Assembly: GCA_012516755.1 (NCBI GenBank)
Contig: JAAYWE010000277.1
Location: 1 to 15,514, forward strand
Direction of reading: 5' to 3'
Source: Treponema sp.
GTDB taxonomy: Bacteria; Spirochaetota; Spirochaetia; Treponematales; Rectinemataceae
Length of the DNA: 15,514 nt
Below, piece after piece: positions 1 through 6,307 of this stretch. A program made the translations under genes and the position numbers. The notes beneath the pieces are model-generated. The model was not told where the DNA came from. It made no database searches and was given only the letters and a program-made list of their open reading frames with translations. Each line of letters begins with the position of its first letter. The stretch's first letter is position 1.

Positions 1-2
1 AA

Positions 3-131
3 CCAAGTATCACTTTTGATTATATTCCAGCCGATCTCGAAACGCAAATGCCTGATCGGCCAATTGATGATACTTTCAGCGGATTCTTATTTGTACTGAT
101 CTCTACATGCGTGACCTTGCGGTTCCTTTAG
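3..131 (+). other. Possible 3' end of a gene entering from the left edge
   Basis: One frame is open from the left edge to a TAG at 129-131 and reads like protein (for example DYIPADLETQMPDRPIDD, then a hydrophobic tail). Another forward frame is open to a TGA at 97-99, and a reverse frame is open to the edge over about 85 bases, so this short stretch does not settle which frame, if any, is coding. I recognise no family. It is listed only so that the left 130 bases are not read as empty. Confidence 0.2.
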
Positions 132-225
132 GTTTAGGGCTTTCTTATGAGTTCATTGTACTTTTATAGGGCTACTTTGGGCATTCTTGAGCCTTTTGGA
201 GCTAATATAGTGATAGAATAGCATT

Positions 226-258
226 TTGGATGCTATTTGGATGCTATTTCGATGATAT
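226..258. repeat. Three 11-bp tandem repeats upstream of radC
   Basis: The unit TTGGATGCTAT occurs twice exactly (226-236 and 237-247), followed by a third copy with two changes (TTCGATGATAT, 248-258). The period is close to one helical turn, so a protein could bind the copies on one face of the DNA. It lies about 60 bases before the radC start. The rest of 132-320 is AT-rich spacer in which I could not identify a convincing promoter. Confidence 0.6.
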
Positions 259-320
259 CTAAGCCGAAAAACATTGAATCGAGAATCACTCTTGATGCGT
301 CATAGACATTAGGAGACACA

Positions 321-1028
321 ATGAAGGAATGGCAAGCATACGAAAAAATGGGACAAAAATTTGAATCTAACTCCTCTTCGCTGGATATAAGGGAAAGAAT
401 GTTGAAGCTTGGCAGCAGCTCGATATCTAATCTCGAGCTGATCGTTGCAATTCTGGGTTCGGGAGTTCCAGGCAAACCCGTTCGCAAGCTTGCCAAAGAG
501 GTACTGAACCAGATCACCAAAAGCAGCGATTCATGCGACCTCGATCAACTTATGCTCATATCTGGAATGGGAGAAGCAAAGAGTTGCGCGGTAGCTGCCG
601 CGTTGGAGCTTGGGAGACGGATTTTCTCGACTCGCGGCACTCGCATAGCAATGCCCAAGGATGCCTATCCACTCCTTATCCATTTCGCGGATATAAGACA
701 AGAGCATTTCATCGTCATATCGTTAAATGGCGGTCATGAGGTTAATGCCATTCGCGAGATAACCAAAGGACTCATAAATAAAACCGTTGTGCATCCCAGG
801 GAGGTCTTTGCTGATCCTATAACCGACAGAGCCTGCGCGGTCGTAGTTGCGCACAATCATCCAAGCGGGAATCTGGAGCCTTCGGACGAAGATGTGGACA
901 TAACCAAAAGGCTTCGGCAATCGGGTGATATCCTGGGTATACCCGTGCTGGATCATCTCATCTTCTCTGAATCCGGCTATTTCAGTTTTATGGAACATGG
1001 GCTCATAGTTCCAACCAAGGGAAACTAG
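321..1028 (+). CDS. radC: RadC-family JAMM/MPN domain protein
   Basis: A RadC family protein of 235 residues, the usual length. The N-terminal half (about 20-105) carries the family's helix-hairpin-helix-like region (LMLISGMGEAKS, 77-88). The C-terminal half (about 108-230) is the JAB/MPN metal-binding domain. The JAMM motif is complete: H178-N-H180 followed seven residues later by S188 and then D191 (HNHPSGNLEPSDED), with a candidate upstream acid at E128. The family was named for DNA repair, but that role in E. coli was later questioned. Metal-dependent isopeptidase-like chemistry is inferred from the fold, and the substrate is unknown. The ATG at 321 has AGGAG at 311-315. The gene stands alone, converging on the next gene. 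No frameshift or unusual composition is visible. Confidence 0.93.
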   Translation: MKEWQAYEKMGQKFESNSSSLDIRERMLKLGSSSISNLELIVAILGSGVPGKPVRKLAKEVLNQITKSSDSCDLDQLMLISGMGEAKSCAVAAALELGRRIFSTRGTRIAMPKDAYPLLIHFADIRQEHFIVISLNGGHEVNAIREITKGLINKTVVHPREVFADPITDRACAVVVAHNHPSGNLEPSDEDVDITKRLRQSGDILGIPVLDHLIFSESGYFSFMEHGLIVPTKGN

Positions 1029-1040
1029 TCCGCGCTAGCA

Positions 1041-1062
1041 AGCTCTGGCCAATCGCAGAGCT
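1041..1062 (+). terminator. Small hairpin just after radC, weak terminator candidate
   Basis: Perfect 7-bp inverted repeat AGCTCTG (1041-1047) / CAGAGCT (1056-1062) with an 8-base loop, 12 bases after the radC stop. No T-run follows, so it is not a classic intrinsic terminator. It could protect the mRNA 3' end or have no role. Confidence 0.25.
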
Positions 1063-1103
1063 CAAAGGAGACAGAAAAGTACCGATAAGACTCTGCCAAA
1101 CGA

Positions 1104-1207
1104 ATTAAAAAATAAAAAAGGGCGCAGATAGCCTGAGCAGATAGTCCAAAAGCCAGCCGACGCTGTCCATTTTGCCATCTGCTGCCGCCTATTTTGCTAT
1201 CCGCGCC
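1104..1207 (-). terminator. Long nested hairpin with T-tract downstream of the SPT-like gene
   Basis: On the minus strand an 11-bp outer stem (1197-1207 with 1121-1131, one G-T wobble) encloses a 7-bp stem (1177-1183 with 1136-1142) and a 5-bp stem (1170-1174 with 1147-1151). The outer stem is followed by a T-rich tract (complement of 1104-1119). This fits a Rho-independent terminator for the gene that ends at 1254, although the 87-base hairpin is much longer than usual. Confidence 0.5.
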
Positions 1208-1253
1208 TGAAATGCCATTTTGACCGCCGCAAGCTAACTTCGGATATTATTGA

Positions 1254-2432
1254 CTAGATGATACCAAACTTCCTGCCTGCTTTCTCGAAAATATCGAGCG
1301 CGCGCTGCAGTTGCTCTCTAGTGTGAGTCGCCATGTAGGAAGTGCGCAATAGAGCCATTCCTTCTGGTACGGCAGGGCTTATCACTGGATTGGTATAGAG
1401 CCCCTCATCGAAGAGCTCCTTCCAAAAACGGAAGCATGTTTCATCCTCACCTATAATTACGGGGATAATTGGGGTCTGAGTTTTTCCGATATTAAAACCA
1501 AGCTCTCGAAAGCCTTTCATCATGAAATTGGCATTATCCCAAAGATGTTTCACATGCTCGGGCTCTGTCTCCATGATATCTAGAGCAGCAAGGGCTGCCA
1601 TGGTATTAGGTGCTGGCAGAGAAGCAGAAAACATAAAAGAGCGGGCTGTATGTTTTATATAATTAATTACATCTCTATCACCTGCCACAAAACCACCTAA
1701 CGATGCAAAGCTCTTTGAAAAGGTGCCCATTATGATATCGACTTTATCGGTAAGACCAAAATGCCAGGCCGTACCATGGCCGTCGCCCAGAACGCCAATG
1801 GAATGTGCATCGTCCACATAGAGCCGCGCTCCATATTTTTGGCAGAGTCTTACCAAGCCCGGTAAATCTACAATGTCTCCTCCCATGGAGAAAACACCAT
1901 CGACAACGACCATTGTTCCTGATTCGCTGGGAACCTTTTGCAGAATGCGTTCGAGATGATCCAGATCGGCATGCAAATAGCGCTTCATTTCACCCATGCT
2001 GAGCCTACAACCGTCCACAATAGAAGCATGGTCATCTTTATCAATAATGACAACATCGTTGCGATCTACCAACGATGAAATAGCTCCAAGATTAGTCTGC
2101 ATGCCGGTCGAAAAAACCAGGGCAGCTTCTTTTCCAACAAAAGTGGCAAGGCGCTCTTCGAGCTCATTGTGAAGTTTGAGCGTACCATTTAGGAACCGGC
2201 TTCCTGTACAAGAAGGACCAAATTCTTCCAGACCTTTTCTAGCGGCTTCCTTGACTTTTGGATGCATTGTGAGTCCAAGATAATTGTTAGAACCGATCAT
2301 GATCAGCTTGCGACCATTAAAGACAGCCTCGGTTCCCTCGAGCCCATCAAGCGGCCGGAAATAGGGATATAACCCTTTTTCCATGGCCTGCTTGTCGAGA
2401 TCAAAATCAAAGCACTTTTGAAAAATGTCCAT
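1254..2432 (-). CDS. Serine palmitoyltransferase-like alpha-oxoamine synthase (PLP enzyme)
   Basis: A 392-residue member of the alpha-oxoamine synthase family (serine palmitoyltransferase, 2-amino-3-ketobutyrate CoA ligase, BioF), which condenses an amino acid with an acyl-CoA or acyl-ACP and releases CO2. Visible residues are the PLP-binding lysine K240 in GTFSKSFASLGG, D207 and H210 in VDDAHSIGVLG, the ring-stacking H135 in DKDDHASIVDG, and the GSRFLNGT stretch at 77-84. The N-terminal YPYFRP and the VDGVFSMGGD stretch resemble Bacteroides-type serine palmitoyltransferase more than BioF or Kbl, so sphingoid-base synthesis is my first guess. Substrate cannot be fixed from sequence, and annotators often call this glycine C-acetyltransferase. 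The start is set by GGAGGT at 2443-2438, five bases before ATG 2432; the frame stays open 30 codons further without such a site. No biosynthetic partner gene is adjacent. Confidence 0.85.
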   Translation of the reverse strand: MDIFQKCFDFDLDKQAMEKGLYPYFRPLDGLEGTEAVFNGRKLIMIGSNNYLGLTMHPKVKEAARKGLEEFGPSCTGSRFLNGTLKLHNELEERLATFVGKEAALVFSTGMQTNLGAISSLVDRNDVVIIDKDDHASIVDGCRLSMGEMKRYLHADLDHLERILQKVPSESGTMVVVDGVFSMGGDIVDLPGLVRLCQKYGARLYVDDAHSIGVLGDGHGTAWHFGLTDKVDIIMGTFSKSFASLGGFVAGDRDVINYIKHTARSFMFSASLPAPNTMAALAALDIMETEPEHVKHLWDNANFMMKGFRELGFNIGKTQTPIIPVIIGEDETCFRFWKELFDEGLYTNPVISPAVPEGMALLRTSYMATHTREQLQRALDIFEKAGRKFGII

Positions 2433-2478
2433 AAAAGACCTCCATTGCGCGCGCGGATCCTTTCCACAACGCAGTTTG

Positions 2479-2501
2479 CCGGAACGGCTATTTGCCGCCG
2501 G
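2479..2501 (-). promoter_or_regulatory. Stable hairpin in the leader of the SPT-like gene
   Basis: CCGG-CGGC / GCCG-CCGG arms (2479-2482, 2485-2488, 2494-2497, 2498-2501) form an eight-pair stem with a 2-base bulge and a 5-base loop. It lies within the roughly 100-base transcribed leader predicted from the promoter at 2540-2568, about 45 bases ahead of the start codon. No T-run follows, so it is not a terminator. An effect on translation or mRNA stability is inference. Confidence 0.5.
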
Positions 2502-2539
2502 AGCGCACAGGCTGTATATCATGCCTGAGCCGCTTTTCT

Positions 2540-2568
2540 ATTGTAATGGTTCGAGCGAATGGAATCAA
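2540..2568 (-). promoter_or_regulatory. Sigma-70-type promoter for the SPT-like gene
   Basis: Minus strand TTGATT (-35, 2568-2563), 17-base spacer, TACAAT (-10, 2545-2540). The -10 matches consensus at five of six positions and the -35 at four. Transcription would begin near 2533, giving a leader of about 100 bases. It suggests this gene is not simply read through from ktrA. Confidence 0.55.
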
Positions 2569-2597
2569 CGAGCGCGCAGGCTCGCACAAGCCAAAGG

Positions 2598-3365
2598 CTA
2601 CTTCTTTGGGACATCCTTCTTCTTGCGGCTGAACATGCCTTTGAGAAAACTTATCGTCTTGGCTCTTTCTTTTTCATGTTCGATAGTCTTTTGAATACCT
2701 GAAAACTCGAAAACATCGTTCTCTTTGCCCGTTACAAGCAGCACATCGCCATCTTTAAAGCGGTATTTTGTATCGAGATTACGAAAGATTGCGCTTTGTG
2801 ACCCGGAGGAATCCATCTCCGAAGCATATTTTACGGCGACAACATTGATATGACGCGTATTGCGCAGATCACCCTCGATGACGCTCTTACCCACAACAAA
2901 ATCGGGAGCTATGACTTCTGCAAGTACAAGATCACCCCCTATAGGCATAAAGTTTGTGAGAGAAGAAGAAAGCACAAGTGGAGTTACTCTTAGGGCAGCT
3001 TCTCTGTCCGAGTTTACTACGCGAGTTGCACCAACCAGCCGCAGAATTTCTTCATATTCCTCCGAGTTCGATTTTACTATGATTTCGGGTACGCCCAATT
3101 TCTTGAGCCTGAAAGTCACCAGCAAGAGCTCCGGACCATTCGACTCTATATCGACAATGGCCACATCCACTGGCTCGTGAAATGCCCGTTCGAATGCTTC
3201 TTCATCTAGTAGATTCATTGTAAAAGCCACCGAGACCATCTCCTTAACATGTTCGATGCGCTCAGGGCTCTCATCTGCGGCAATAATCTGGCCGCTGATC
3301 TCGGAAATCCGTTCCAACATTGACATAGCAAATGGTCCCAGACCAATAAACGCAAATTGTTTCAT
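2598..3365 (-). CDS. ktrA: KtrA-type RCK regulator of potassium uptake, diverged nucleotide site
   Basis: A 255-residue cytoplasmic regulator with one RCK_N Rossmann domain (about 1-125) and one RCK_C domain (about 138-220). It also has a charged, lysine-rich tail (about 228-255) not present in typical KtrA of about 220 residues. KtrA forms an octameric ring that binds ATP or ADP and gates KtrB. Here the glycine loop is GLGPFA (8-13) instead of the usual GLGRFG: the arginine that contacts the ATP gamma-phosphate in B. subtilis KtrA (R16) is P11, and the third glycine is A13. The acidic residue ending strand 2 is kept (D31), but the usual AIG after strand 4 reads VDIES. The ATG at 3365 has GGAAGGT upstream; earlier in-frame codons would overlap ktrB. 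It lies 25 bases after ktrB and is surely co-transcribed with it. Confidence 0.85.
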   Translation of the reverse strand: MKQFAFIGLGPFAMSMLERISEISGQIIAADESPERIEHVKEMVSVAFTMNLLDEEAFERAFHEPVDVAIVDIESNGPELLLVTFRLKKLGVPEIIVKSNSEEYEEILRLVGATRVVNSDREAALRVTPLVLSSSLTNFMPIGGDLVLAEVIAPDFVVGKSVIEGDLRNTRHINVVAVKYASEMDSSGSQSAIFRNLDTKYRFKDGDVLLVTGKENDVFEFSGIQKTIEHEKERAKTISFLKGMFSRKKKDVPKK

Positions 3366-3390
3366 ATTATACCTTCCATATAAGAACAAA

Positions 3391-4728
3391 TTATAACAGC
3401 AGGTCTGCCTTAGGATATTTTGCAAAAGGCTCTGGTGAATATCTCGAAGGTGGAATTGCGAGAATAAACAATCCAGCCCTCCCCATGAACATCGCGCCTA
3501 TAAGGACAAGCTTCGAAATAGCCGTAAGGTATGGAGTTATGCCTATGGATAAGCCAACGGTTCCAAAGGCAGAAACACATTCGAAAATAGCAGTCTCAAG
3601 TCCTACCGTGTGCCCGGCTGCTCTCTCAGAGACGAGGAGGATTGTGGTGGCGACCAACACAATGGTTGCGCCTCTCACAAGCGCGGTGATTGCCTTGAGC
3701 ACCGCATTGTGAGTCACTGTCCTATATCGGTCCACAATCGTATCTCCCCCTTCTCTCATCCTCAATGCGACAAGAAGAAGAATATATAGCGTTACAGTTT
3801 TGATGCCCCCACCAGTAGAGCCAGGCGAAGCGCCAATGAACATGAGGATTATTGTAACAAGTTGGCTTGAACTCGAGAGATTCGCCTGTGACACGGTATC
3901 GAAACCGCAGGTCCTTGGAGTTACCGATTGAAAAAGCGCTGCCATCACTTTCGAACCCTGGCTCATTTCCTTATATGCGTGATTCTGCTCGAGCACATAG
4001 AAAACAATAGCCCCAAGCACAATTAGCACCGCGGTAGTGCGCAAAACAACTGAGGAATGATAGGAAAGACGACGCTTTTCTTTCTTGACAAACCGCATAA
4101 TATCCTGAAGCACGATAAAGCCTATTCCTCCAGAGACTATCAGCAGCATCGTCACCACATTCAAAAGAACATCATCCCGAAAGCTCTTCATGCCCGATCG
4201 CAAAGTCGAGAATCCAGCATTACAGAAGGCTGAGATTGCATGGAAAAGCGCGTCATAGAAGGAGTAACCATTTTTTGCAAGCGTTGGCCAGATCACAAAA
4301 GCAGCGATGAGCTCGAAACTGGCGGTCCATGCTATAATCTCTCGGATCGTTCTGCGCGTGCGATATTCAACCGACGATAGAGTATAATCCTTTATCATAC
4401 CATGAGTTGTCACCGACACTGTTCGCCTTGGCATAAAAATGTATAAGGTGGAAAAGGTAACTATACCCAAGCCTCCAAGCTGAATCAAGAAAAGAATGAC
4501 TGTTTGGCCAAATCGAGATAGCCCGGTCGTATCAACGACAACAAGACCGGTAACGCAGACCGCGCTGGTCGCCTCGAAAAGTGCATCGAGATATGAGAGG
4601 TTGCCTTCCTCGCTCGATATTGGCAACACCAAAAGGAAGCTCCCGGCCAAAATAGTGCCTAAAAAATATAATAGTGGAATCTGCTTTTCTTTGCCCAAAC
4701 GGTTTCTCAACTGAGGCTCCTGTCGCAT
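3391..4728 (-). CDS. ktrB: KtrB-type potassium transporter membrane subunit
   Basis: A 445-residue integral membrane protein of the Trk/Ktr/HKT superfamily with four M1-P-M2 repeats. All four selectivity-filter loops keep the key glycine: CVTGL (G61), NAGFS (G172), TCGFDT (G275) and GTVGLS (G392). The third repeat has the conserved SPGSTGGGIKT stretch (301-311), the region of the intramembrane gate. Length and filters fit KtrB rather than TrkH. It would take up K+, probably Na+-dependent, under control of the downstream ktrA product. The start is uncertain: ATG 4728 has no clear ribosome site, whereas TTG 4710 (439 residues) is preceded by AGGAG at 4721-4717 with a 6-base spacer. Upstream in-frame codons as far as 4842 would add a non-family N-terminus overlapping the regulatory region. 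Confidence 0.92.
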   Translation of the reverse strand: MRQEPQLRNRLGKEKQIPLLYFLGTILAGSFLLVLPISSEEGNLSYLDALFEATSAVCVTGLVVVDTTGLSRFGQTVILFLIQLGGLGIVTFSTLYIFMPRRTVSVTTHGMIKDYTLSSVEYRTRRTIREIIAWTASFELIAAFVIWPTLAKNGYSFYDALFHAISAFCNAGFSTLRSGMKSFRDDVLLNVVTMLLIVSGGIGFIVLQDIMRFVKKEKRRLSYHSSVVLRTTAVLIVLGAIVFYVLEQNHAYKEMSQGSKVMAALFQSVTPRTCGFDTVSQANLSSSSQLVTIILMFIGASPGSTGGGIKTVTLYILLLVALRMREGGDTIVDRYRTVTHNAVLKAITALVRGATIVLVATTILLVSERAAGHTVGLETAIFECVSAFGTVGLSIGITPYLTAISKLVLIGAMFMGRAGLFILAIPPSRYSPEPFAKYPKADLLL

Positions 4729-4776
4729 TATAGTATGCAAAATGCGAATGAGGCTCAATATGTCGATGTTGATGCG

Positions 4777-4788
4777 CCTATTTATAGG
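4777..4788. promoter_or_regulatory. Palindrome CCTAT-TT-ATAGG in the divergent spacer
   Basis: A perfect 12-bp palindrome between ktrB and trkA. On the minus strand it contains TATAAA, but no -35 lies at a suitable distance, so it may be an operator or chance. Confidence 0.3.
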
Positions 4789-4809
4789 GCTTTTTCGATC
4801 TTTGGCGCC

Positions 4810-4824
4810 GCCCAATTGTTGGGC
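4810..4824. promoter_or_regulatory. Palindrome GCCCAA-TTG-TTGGGC in the divergent spacer
   Basis: Perfect 6-bp arms around 3 bases, lying about 30 bases before the trkA -35 box and about 80 bases upstream of ktrB. The position suits a shared regulatory site or operator for the two potassium systems. This is inferred from symmetry and location only. Confidence 0.35.
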
Positions 4825-4855
4825 ATACAACAAGCGCTTCATCCGAGCCCTGTCA

Positions 4856-4885
4856 TTGTCAAAATAGCACTCGGTCGCATATACT
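4856..4885 (+). promoter_or_regulatory. Sigma-70-type promoter for trkA-trkH
   Basis: TTGTCA (4856-4861), 18-base spacer, TATACT (4880-4885); five of six consensus matches in each box. The start point would fall at about 4891-4893, immediately at the trkA ATG (4894), implying a leaderless or almost leaderless mRNA. Confidence 0.6.
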
Positions 4886-4893
4886 TTTCATCG

Positions 4894-6306
4894 ATGAAAA
4901 TAGCTATTCTTGGCGCAGGTTTGCTCGGTTCTCTTATTGCCAGCGAACTCATAGCGGAAAACAAAGATGTCGTTATAATAGAGAAAAATCTGAATGCGGC
5001 AAAATCGATCGCGGACAAGCTGGATTGCATCGTCCAAGAAGGCGATGGCGAAAACATCGAGACTCTTAAGGCTGCTGGTGTCGAAGACGCAGACTGGTTT
5101 ATCGCTTGTACCGGCAGCGATGAAGCCAATATCGTCTCCTGTGGCTTAGTTGCCGAGAACTTCAAAGACGTAAGAACCATAGCCCGCGCCCGCAACCCTT
5201 ATTTTGCATCCTTTAAGAATGCAGGAAAGAAGATTCTAGGTGTCGATTATATTATCAACCCCGAGGCCGAAACTGCCGAGAGTATTGCGGGCATCATTTT
5301 CCGTGGCATGTCGCCCGAAATTATCGATGTAAAAGAAGCAGGAATTCAGCTCCGACGCATTCTATGTAAGAAAGAGCCAAGGTTTGTACACCAATCGCTG
5401 GCCAATATCCGCACTAGCATTGGGGCGGATTTTATGGTACCCGCAGTGCTGCGCGAAGAAGAACTAATCGTTCCGGGCGGTGATTTCGTTTTCGAAGAAG
5501 AAGATGCGGCCTATATCCTAGGCGAGCCCTCTAGCCTCGATAGACTTTTTGGACCATGCAAAGACACTCTCAGGAAATTCAGCTCTATCGTAATCCTTGG
5601 TACAGGCACTCTTACGACACTCTTGCTAAAGGAGCTCGGAATGAGGCAGATTTCTGCTTTTTCCGGTTCACAGCGCGATAAGGGGTACGATAGGGGAGCC
5701 CTCTCATTGCTTGGAAATCCAAAAATCAAGGTAATATACGGAGATCGAGAGAGCTTAAAGATTCTCTCGGCTACTTTCCCCGATATAGAAGCAATAAATC
5801 ATCAGTTGAGCGATGAGCATTTGATCAGGGAGGAGAACATCGGAAGCGCGGACATTGTTCTCTGCCTTGCATCTGAACAGAGCATAAATATTCTGAGCGC
5901 TCTTCTAGCCCAAGAAGCAGGAGCAAAGCGAAGCCTTGCGCTCATTACAAACGATCTCTACACTCCGCTTCTCTATTTGCTCGATATCAACATCGTCGTG
6001 AATGAAAAAATCGTTATGTCGGGCGCAATACTCGACAAGGTAAGGAAGGCCAAAATAAGGAGACTCTATAGCTTTCCACATAATGAATATGAGCTCATCG
6101 AGATTCAGATTACGGACTCTTTCGAGCAGCTCGAAGTGGAGATACGCAACATGAATCTTCCAAAGGGATTGCTGATTTGTTTTGTCATCCATAGAGGAAA
6201 AACCTGCATTCCCACGGGCTCTACAAAGATATTCGAAAACGATCTTGTGGGACTAATTATCAAAAAAGAACACATAGGCAAGCTTGAGAGCATTTTTGGG
6301 GCATGA
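4894..6306 (+). CDS. trkA: TrkA potassium uptake regulator, two RCK modules
   Basis: A 470-residue peripheral cytoplasmic protein with duplicated RCK modules, the standard TrkA layout and length. The N-terminal module keeps the nucleotide fingerprint GAGLLG (7-12), an acidic residue at the end of strand 2 (E30) and the GDG turn (50-52), so NAD(H) or another nucleotide should bind there. The second module (from about 231, VILGTGTLT) has lost the third glycine (T241), a hint that it binds weakly or not at all. TrkA binds the cytosolic face of TrkH and gates it. ATG 4894 is chosen because the Rossmann strand begins at residue 2; the frame is open further upstream, but that would add 53 unrelated residues across the promoter. 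No ribosome site precedes the ATG. trkH starts one base after the stop. Confidence 0.93.
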   Translation: MKIAILGAGLLGSLIASELIAENKDVVIIEKNLNAAKSIADKLDCIVQEGDGENIETLKAAGVEDADWFIACTGSDEANIVSCGLVAENFKDVRTIARARNPYFASFKNAGKKILGVDYIINPEAETAESIAGIIFRGMSPEIIDVKEAGIQLRRILCKKEPRFVHQSLANIRTSIGADFMVPAVLREEELIVPGGDFVFEEEDAAYILGEPSSLDRLFGPCKDTLRKFSSIVILGTGTLTTLLLKELGMRQISAFSGSQRDKGYDRGALSLLGNPKIKVIYGDRESLKILSATFPDIEAINHQLSDEHLIREENIGSADIVLCLASEQSINILSALLAQEAGAKRSLALITNDLYTPLLYLLDINIVVNEKIVMSGAILDKVRKAKIRRLYSFPHNEYELIEIQITDSFEQLEVEIRNMNLPKGLLICFVIHRGKTCIPTGSTKIFENDLVGLIIKKEHIGKLESIFGA

Positions 6307-6307
6307 T

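Noticed and set aside
2569..2584. Hairpin CGAGC/GCTCG after ktrA as terminator
   Set aside because: Only five pairs and no T-tract; it overlaps the edge of the downstream promoter region and is too weak to call.
3366..3425. N-terminal extension of ktrA
   Set aside because: It overlaps the end of ktrB, and the ATG at 3365 has a good ribosome site and starts the Rossmann fold at the right place.
4735..4893. N-terminal extension of trkA (53 codons)
   Set aside because: It would precede a Rossmann strand that normally begins the protein and would overlap the trkA promoter and palindromes; it has no family resemblance.
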